Shown here piece after piece: positions 6,237-10,896 of a stretch of 10,896 nt of DNA. The notes under the pieces were generated by a model. It was not told the DNA's origin. It searched no databases and worked only from the letters and a program-made list of their open reading frames with translations. Positions within the stretch are counted from its first letter, which is position 1; each line of letters begins with the position of its first letter. The DNA comes from Gallibacter sp963558965 (lineage in GTDB: Bacteria; Bacillota; Clostridia; Peptostreptococcales; Anaerovoracaceae), in NCBI GenBank assembly GCA_963558965.1, contig CAUWIT010000027.1, positions 1 to 10,896 of the forward strand, written 5' to 3'. The position numbers and the translations under genes are program-made.

Positions 6237-6269
6237 GCCTGTACGAATTTATATTCGTGGGCTTTTTTT
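6237..6269 (+). terminator. Second, tandem terminator
   Basis: ACGAAT/ATTCGT (6243-6248 with 6253-6258) closes on a TTAT loop. An outer GCC/GGC pairing (6237-6239 with 6260-6262) is separated by a small internal loop, and seven T's follow. It backs up the terminator 20 nt upstream. Confidence 0.75.
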
Positions 6270-6270
6270 A

Positions 6271-6299
6271 TTGCTATGGATATATTTATAGGATATAAT
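6271..6299 (+). promoter_or_regulatory. Promoter of the 192-residue membrane protein gene
   Basis: TTGCTA (6271-6276) and a perfect TATAAT (6294-6299) are separated by 17 nt. The -35 box starts right after the T-run of the tandem terminator. The predicted leader is about 72 nt. Confidence 0.7.
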
Positions 6300-6377
6300 T
6301 TATGCAAATCATACTATTTCAAATTGATTCTACATGCCGTTACTGTTGTTTTAATGAGGAAAAGGGAAGATGATATT

Positions 6378-6956
6378 ATGAGTAAGAAGAGTAAAAGTGT
6401 ATTGATAGTAGTCGTAGTAGTTGTAATCGCTATTGTACTTGTAATGTCTTTAGGAGGTAAAAAACAAGCATCCAATTTTACAAAACAAGATAAATCTTGG
6501 CAAAATGATTTTGTAGTAACTCTGGATGAAGAAGGTTATCTAGGTAGCGATATTGTTGCTGATCTTAAAGGGGAAGATGTTAAAAAATCAGAAGAAGATG
6601 GAAGCGATGTGTTTGTAGTATCTAAGTTGGATAGCAAAGGTGCAGATATACATAACATACAATATGCTGTAAAAGACGATGTATTAAATTTTTATCATTA
6701 CAAGAACTACAGTTTCAAAACAAAAGATGGTAAAAAAATAGAAAAAAGCGAAGCAGAAAAAATAGTGAAAAATTTTGCAAAAGAATTTATTTCTAATGGG
6801 GAAGAGTTAAAATTTGAAAATACAGAAGAACAACAGGTGCAATCATTGTATGATAAAGGCAAAGTGGAAACATGGTATGGAAAAGATAAAAACGGAGAGT
6901 ATAGTATAGTAGTAGACCTAGAAAAAGGATATGTAGTTTACTACAGTATGTCATAA
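6378..6956 (+). CDS. Membrane-anchored extracytoplasmic protein of unknown function
   Basis: I do not recognise this 192-residue protein. It begins MSKKSKSVLIVV: a short basic head, then a Val/Ile-rich transmembrane segment (about 8-25), then a Lys/Glu/Asp-rich soluble domain likely to lie outside the cell. There is no lipobox Cys after the hydrophobic segment, so it is a membrane anchor or an uncleaved signal rather than a lipoprotein. The pattern near the end (SEAEKIVKNFAKEF, then YSIVVDLEKGYVVYYS) resembles the helix-then-strands layout of PepSY-like domains, but this is only a visual impression. The ATG at 6378 has a GGGAA ribosome binding site 9 nt upstream. The open frame extends further upstream, but that part runs through two terminators and the promoter. 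The gene is monocistronic, with its own promoter and terminator. Confidence 0.8.
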   Translation: MSKKSKSVLIVVVVVVIAIVLVMSLGGKKQASNFTKQDKSWQNDFVVTLDEEGYLGSDIVADLKGEDVKKSEEDGSDVFVVSKLDSKGADIHNIQYAVKDDVLNFYHYKNYSFKTKDGKKIEKSEAEKIVKNFAKEFISNGEELKFENTEEQQVQSLYDKGKVETWYGKDKNGEYSIVVDLEKGYVVYYSMS

Positions 6957-7003
6957 AGGGTTTTTAAAAAAGGAATTAGCGCAAAATAAAATCTAAAACT
7001 AAC

Positions 7004-7046
7004 AAAGAGATTCAAGTGGCCTTTTGGCTACTTTGAATCTCTTTTT
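7004..7046 (+). terminator. Terminator of the membrane protein gene
   Basis: A long hairpin: AAAGAGATTCAAGTGGCC (7004-7021), loop TTTT, and a matching arm at 7026-7044, with one bulged base and one G-U pair. It ends in a T-run. It isolates the membrane protein gene from pglX. Confidence 0.9.
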
Positions 7047-7094
7047 GATATACCATCCTACCAATCTAAGCTAGCTACCACCCCAAAAAAATGA

Positions 7095-7106
7095 TATATT
7101 AATATA
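7095..7106 (+). promoter_or_regulatory. Probable pglX promoter area with a 12-bp palindrome
   Basis: TATATTAATATA is a perfect 12-bp palindrome about 41 nt before the pglX ATG and contains possible -10 hexamers (TATATT at 7095-7100). No good -35 box lies 16-18 nt upstream. The location fits a promoter, but the A+T-rich sequence makes the exact boxes and any operator role uncertain. Confidence 0.3.
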
Positions 7107-7147
7107 GTAAGTTTAAAACAAATTAAAAGAGATTTGAGGTTAATTTT

Positions 7148-10100
7148 ATGAATAAATCAGCCATTAGAAATTACGCTGTATGGGCCAGAAACGAACTAAT
7201 CGAGAGAGTTACTCGAAAAGCCTACGAATACGGCATAGAAAAACAAGGCTTAGTTATACCAGCAGACGCAGAAGTAGTCTACGACAAAGTCTTAACAGAA
7301 GAAGAACAAGCAAATAGAAAACAGCTAATAAAAGAAATAGAGAAAAAAGGATACGACCAAGTAATAGAAGAAGTTTCATACACTTGGTTCAACAGATTTA
7401 TCGCCCTAAGATTTATGGAAGTAAATAACTATCTACCACAAAAGATAAGAGTGTTTACAAATGCACAAAACGAATTTAAACCACAGCTTTTAGACGAAGC
7501 AATGAATATAGAACTTAATGGCGTAGATAAAGAACTAGTCTATGAACTAATTGAAAACAACGAGAGAGACGAGCTATACAAGCTGCTATTTTTGGCAACT
7601 TGCAACGATATGGGCAGATACCTACCTGGCATGTTTACAACAATTGCTGACTACAAAGTATTGCTATTCCCAGACAATATGCTAAAAGAAGATAGCGTAT
7701 TAGGTAGACTTGTAAGCGACATTGAAGCTGATAACTTCGATATAACTAAAGAAGGTCAAGTTGAAATAATCGGCTGGTTTTACCAGTTTTACAACATAGA
7801 GCCTAAAGACAAAGTGTTTAGCAGAAAAAAAGGCACTAAAATCAAAAAGGAAGACATTCCTGCGGCAACACAGCTATTTACACCAGACTGGATTGTTAGA
7901 TACATGGTTGAAAACTCACTAGGCAGATTTTGGCTAGAGGGCCATCCAAATGACGAACTAAAAAACAGCTGGAAATACTACTTGGACGAGGCGGAGCAAG
8001 AGCCAGAAGTAGCAGCGAAATTGGAGGAGATAAAAGAGGAGTACAAAGGTTACAAACCTGAAGAAATCAAACTAATCGATATTTGTATGGGTTCGGGGCA
8101 TATAATTGTATACGCATTCGATGTGTTTATGGATATTTACGAAAGCTATGGATACACACAAAGAGATGCGGCAAAGTCAATAATTGAAAACAACTTGTAC
8201 GGGCTTGATATTGATGAGAGAGCCTATCAGCTAGCATACTTTGCGATTATGATGAAAGCTCGCCAGTACAACAGACGAATCCTGACACAAGGGGTAGAGC
8301 CAAATATCTATTGCGTAAATATAGCTGATGATATACAGGACGAAACTTGGCAGTATTTTGGTGAACATAAAAACTTGGCGCTAAAAATCTGGAATGGCTT
8401 CAAACAGGCACAGCTATACGGCAGTTTAGTGGATATAGATGTGACAATGGAAGATATAAAAGTGCTGGAAGGCGTTATTGATGAGATGTGGGAAATGTCA
8501 TCAATGGGTAGTTTGTTAAGCCAAGTGTATACGGAGCAGGCTATTTTAGCTGTAGCGCCACTAATCAAATTGGCAAAAGTCCTAGTGAGTAAGTATGAGG
8601 TTGTAGTTACAAATCCACCGTATTTGCCAGTAAGCAACTGCGAAGCCGAATTGCAAAAGTTTATTAAGAAGAATTATCCAGATAGCAAGACTGATTTGTT
8701 TGCAGTGTTTATGGAAAAGTGCAAAGAAATGTTAATCAGGAATGGCATGCAGGCGATGATCAACATGCATTCGTGGATGTTCTTATCTAGCTTTGAGAAG
8801 TTGAGGGAAAAGCTTTTAAAATCTACTACGATTGTAAATATGGCACACCTGGGAGCGAGAGCATTTGAGGAAATCGGTGGCGAGGTAGTGCAGACAACTG
8901 CATTTGTAATGAGAAATACTGTTGATGATGGATATGTAAGTTCGTTTAAGAGACTTGTGGATTTTAACGGGCAAGATGTAAAGGAAGAAGCGTACCTAGC
9001 TGATGGCAACTTGTATGCAATAAAAACTCAAAAATTTAGTAAAATACCAGGCAGCCCGATAGCGTACTGGGTAAGCGAGAAAACACTTGAAGCATATAGT
9101 TCTGTAAACTTAGGAGAAGTTGCAAATCCTAGGCATGGATTAGCAACTTCAAATAATGATTTATTCTTAAAAAAATGGTTTGAAGTTTCAATAAAAAAAT
9201 GTAGCGTTTATGATTTAATCAATCAAAGAGATTATAAGTGGTTTCCTATGAATAAAGGCGGAAATTATCGAAAGTGGTACGGTAATAACGATTGGCTTAT
9301 AAATTATGAAAATGATGGATATGAAATAAAAAAATATGCATCTGCAATTTACGGAAGCGCGTCAAGAACTATTCAAAATACAAAATATTATTTTAAGCAA
9401 TCACTAACATGGTCAGCATTAACATCAGGTAGTTTTTCAGTAAGATGGTCTAATGAAGGGGCAGTTTTTGGTTCTGGTGGATATAGTGCTTTTGTAGAGG
9501 ATAAAGATATTTTTTATATCTTGGCTTTAATGAATAGCAAGGTTAATTCAATATTTATTAAAATTGTTTCTCCAACCTTAAATTATGAGGTAGGACATAT
9601 AAAGACTATTCCTGTTATTATGGAAATTGAAACAAAAAATATAGTTGATTTATTAACAAAGAAACTCATTAATCTATCCAAAGCCGACTGGGATTCTTTC
9701 GAAACTTCATGGGATTTCACCATTCATCCACTGGTGAAAAACCACGTAGACACAGTTAGTGAAGCATACACACTATGGAAAAACGAGTGCGAAGATAGAT
9801 TTATTCAGCTAAAATCAAACGAAGAAGAGCTAAACCGCATCTTCATTGACATCTACGGATTGCAAGACGAACTAACACCCGAAGTCGAGGACAAGGACAT
9901 AACCGTATACAGAGTATATGACGAAAAAGAAGACATTCCGCAGAGCATGGGCAAAAGCAAATACGCACTTACAAAACAAGACGTCATTAAATCATTAGTA
10001 TCCTACGCAGTAGGCTGCATGTTCGGCCGCTACTCACTAGACCAGCCAGGCCTAGCATACGCAGGCGGACAATGGGACATAAGCAAATACAAAACCTTTG

Positions 10101-10687
10101 AACCCGATAAAGACAACATCATTCCAATCTGCGACGACGAATACTTCCAAGACGACATCGTAGGCAGATTTGTGGAGTTCGTAAAAGTCGTTTACGGCGA
10201 AGGCAACCTAGAACAAAACTTGCAATTCATCGCAGACGCCTTAGGCGGCAAAGGCACAGCAAGAGAAGTCATCCGAAACTACTTCCTAAATGACTTCTAC
10301 AAAGATCACTGCAAAACATACCAAAAACGCCCAATCTACTGGCTATTTGACAGCGGCAAAAAGAATGGCTTCAAGGGCCTTATGTACATTCATCGCTACA
10401 AAAAAGACACCATCGCATGCTTGCGCACACAGTATGTATTTGACCAGCAGACAAGATACGACGATCAGATAAACATGCTGACAAAACAGCTAGGCGAAGA
10501 CATCACCCAAGCAGAAAAAACTCGCTTAAACAAAGACCTAAAGAAATTTACAGGCCAGTCAGAAGAACTGAGAGAGTACGAAGAAACAGTACACCATTTC
10601 GCAGATATGATGATGGAAATCGACCTAGACGATGGAGTAAAAGTAAACTACGAAAAGTTTAGCGGACTGTTGGCGAAGATAAAATAA
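7148..10687 (+). CDS. pglX: BREX type 1 adenine-specific DNA methyltransferase PglX (orphan)
   Basis: PglX is the N6-adenine methyltransferase that marks host DNA in BREX phage-defence systems and is also needed for defence. The 1179 residues match a full-length BREX-1 PglX. Signatures: N-terminal AIRNYAVWARNELIE; FTPDWIVRYMVENSLGRFW (244-262); AdoMet motif I DICMGSGH (311-318); GLDIDERAYQLA (352-363); catalytic NPPY (489-492) in VVVTNPPYLP; a specificity region about 650-845; and the hallmark C-terminal YAVGCMFGRYSLD (953-965) before YAGGQWD. No frameshift or stop is present, so it should be active. TGAGGT sits 7 nt before the ATG. Terminators lie on both sides, so it is transcribed alone, and none of brxA, brxB, brxC, pglZ or brxL is in the window. 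It may serve a BREX locus elsewhere, act as a lone modifier, or be a remnant. Confidence 0.95.
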   Translation: MNKSAIRNYAVWARNELIERVTRKAYEYGIEKQGLVIPADAEVVYDKVLTEEEQANRKQLIKEIEKKGYDQVIEEVSYTWFNRFIALRFMEVNNYLPQKIRVFTNAQNEFKPQLLDEAMNIELNGVDKELVYELIENNERDELYKLLFLATCNDMGRYLPGMFTTIADYKVLLFPDNMLKEDSVLGRLVSDIEADNFDITKEGQVEIIGWFYQFYNIEPKDKVFSRKKGTKIKKEDIPAATQLFTPDWIVRYMVENSLGRFWLEGHPNDELKNSWKYYLDEAEQEPEVAAKLEEIKEEYKGYKPEEIKLIDICMGSGHIIVYAFDVFMDIYESYGYTQRDAAKSIIENNLYGLDIDERAYQLAYFAIMMKARQYNRRILTQGVEPNIYCVNIADDIQDETWQYFGEHKNLALKIWNGFKQAQLYGSLVDIDVTMEDIKVLEGVIDEMWEMSSMGSLLSQVYTEQAILAVAPLIKLAKVLVSKYEVVVTNPPYLPVSNCEAELQKFIKKNYPDSKTDLFAVFMEKCKEMLIRNGMQAMINMHSWMFLSSFEKLREKLLKSTTIVNMAHLGARAFEEIGGEVVQTTAFVMRNTVDDGYVSSFKRLVDFNGQDVKEEAYLADGNLYAIKTQKFSKIPGSPIAYWVSEKTLEAYSSVNLGEVANPRHGLATSNNDLFLKKWFEVSIKKCSVYDLINQRDYKWFPMNKGGNYRKWYGNNDWLINYENDGYEIKKYASAIYGSASRTIQNTKYYFKQSLTWSALTSGSFSVRWSNEGAVFGSGGYSAFVEDKDIFYILALMNSKVNSIFIKIVSPTLNYEVGHIKTIPVIMEIETKNIVDLLTKKLINLSKADWDSFETSWDFTIHPLVKNHVDTVSEAYTLWKNECEDRFIQLKSNEEELNRIFIDIYGLQDELTPEVEDKDITVYRVYDEKEDIPQSMGKSKYALTKQDVIKSLVSYAVGCMFGRYSLDQPGLAYAGGQWDISKYKTFEPDKDNIIPICDDEYFQDDIVGRFVEFVKVVYGEGNLEQNLQFIADALGGKGTAREVIRNYFLNDFYKDHCKTYQKRPIYWLFDSGKKNGFKGLMYIHRYKKDTIACLRTQYVFDQQTRYDDQINMLTKQLGEDITQAEKTRLNKDLKKFTGQSEELREYEETVHHFADMMMEIDLDDGVKVNYEKFSGLLAKIK
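9095..9683 (+). other. A+T-rich putative target-recognition region of pglX
   Basis: Codons about 650-845 follow the methyltransferase core and should hold the DNA-recognition domain. Hand-counted GC is 17/60 at 9121-9180, 14/60 at 9181-9240 and 15/60 at 9541-9600, against 36/60 at 10021-10080 in the same gene. Codons here end mostly in A or T, while the 3' part favours C-ending codons. Three A7 runs (9169-9175, 9193-9199, 9328-9334) fall in this segment. The pattern suits replacement of the specificity module by recombination. Confidence 0.6.
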
Positions 10688-10696
10688 TTATATAAG

Positions 10697-10726
10697 CAGA
10701 CATCTAGAAATAGGTGTCTGTTTTTT
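10697..10726 (+). terminator. Terminator of pglX
   Basis: CAGACATCT (10697-10705) pairs with AGGTGTCTG (10712-10720), with one wobble pair, around AGAAAT. Six T's follow. It begins 9 nt after the pglX stop codon. Confidence 0.9.
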
Positions 10727-10745
10727 GATGTATTGGTTGGTATAT

Positions 10746-10792
10746 ATGGTAAATATTGACAGTTAAGTTCTACAATGGTAAAATATGGTAAA
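10746..10792 (+). repeat. Three ATGGTAAA direct repeats across the right Rpn-like promoter
   Basis: Exact ATGGTAAA copies start at 10746, 10775 and 10785. The first lies just upstream of the -35 box, the second overlaps the -10 box, and the third is one helical turn later. Their positions relative to the promoter are kept in the left copy, which argues for a regulatory array, though the protein that would bind it is unknown. Confidence 0.55.
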
Positions 10793-10871
10793 AGATGATA
10801 TAGTGAATTGAAATGATGAAAGGAAGATATTATGAAAAGAGCAATTAAACATGATTATCCATTGACAAACG
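10748..10871 (+). repeat. Right arm of the long inverted repeat (Rpn-like gene head)
   Basis: Inverted counterpart of 1-123. The segment 10775-10871 matches 1-97 in reverse complement with 6 mismatches and no gaps. Similarity covers promoter, leader, ribosome binding site and the first 13 codons, and probably continues past the edge in the left copy. Confidence 0.85.
10756..10784 (+). promoter_or_regulatory. Sigma-A-type promoter of the right Rpn-like gene
   Basis: A perfect TTGACA (10756-10761), a 17-nt spacer and TAAAAT (10779-10784). It is about 30 nt past the pglX terminator, so the Rpn-like gene is transcribed independently. Confidence 0.85.
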
Positions 10872-10896
10872 ACTATATGTTTGCAACTATTATGAA
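10832..10896 (+). CDS. Rpn-like PD-(D/E)XK nuclease/transposase family protein, N-terminal fragment
   Basis: Twenty-one codons are visible before the window ends (MKRAIKHDYPLTNDYMFATIM when read through). LTNDYMF is the conserved opening of Rpn family proteins in Clostridia, which carry a PD-(D/E)XK endonuclease domain further on; that domain is outside the window. The ATG follows AAAGGAAG at a good distance. Strong similarity to the gene head at the left edge shows that the two are recent paralogs pointing outward. The family call is by resemblance of a short N-terminus only. Confidence 0.65.
   Translation, partial: MKRAIKHDYPLTNDYMFATIM

Noticed and set aside
6186..6377. In-frame extension that would make the membrane protein 256 residues long
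   Set aside because: It runs through two terminators and the promoter at 6271-6299, has no ribosome binding site, and gives an unrelated hydrophobic head. The ATG at 6378 with its GGGAA site is much better supported.
8308..9009. Two minus-strand open frames inside pglX
   Set aside because: They are antisense to the conserved methyltransferase core around NPPY and lack ribosome binding sites or recognisable domains.

Overview
The window looks like a chromosomal segment of a low-GC Gram-positive anaerobe (Bacillota, probably class Clostridia). The evidence is the A+T-rich sequence, the clostridial-type class II aldolase and RluA-family proteins, strong GGAGG-type ribosome binding sites, U-tailed hairpin terminators, and a one-piece tmRNA whose tag reads AKNNNNFALAA. 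I cannot fix the genus from the sequence.

Layout. Positions 1-123 hold the promoter and first 13 codons of a leftward gene whose product resembles the Rpn/PDDEXK transposase-nuclease family. Next come fba (class II fructose-bisphosphate aldolase) and a 65-residue single-pass membrane protein, both on the minus strand. From 1463 a rightward housekeeping cluster runs: an RluA-family pseudouridine synthase, two tandem type I signal peptidases, smpB, and then ssrA (tmRNA). SmpB and tmRNA work together in ribosome rescue, so their adjacency is functionally coherent.

Downstream of ssrA, a common insertion site for foreign DNA, the content becomes accessory. There are three separately terminated single-gene units: (1) an AlbA_2/Schlafen-type N-domain plus GHKL-like ATPase plus winged-helix protein, with a perfect 19-bp palindrome between its -35 and -10 boxes; (2) a 192-residue membrane-anchored protein of unknown function; (3) a full-length 1179-residue BREX type 1 PglX adenine methyltransferase. 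No other BREX gene (brxA, brxB, brxC, pglZ, brxL) is visible. Within pglX, the putative target-recognition region (about 9095-9683) is far more A+T-rich than the 3' part of the gene, which suggests a swapped specificity module.

The window ends with a second Rpn-like gene head, in opposite orientation to the first. The two heads form an inverted repeat of about 124 bp that brackets the whole region. Their last 97 bp differ at 6 positions by hand alignment. Both promoters carry three ATGGTAAA-type direct repeats. The most interesting candidates are the orphan pglX with its mosaic specificity region, the operator-controlled AlbA_2 ATPase next to ssrA, and the paired Rpn-like genes with a shared regulatory signature.
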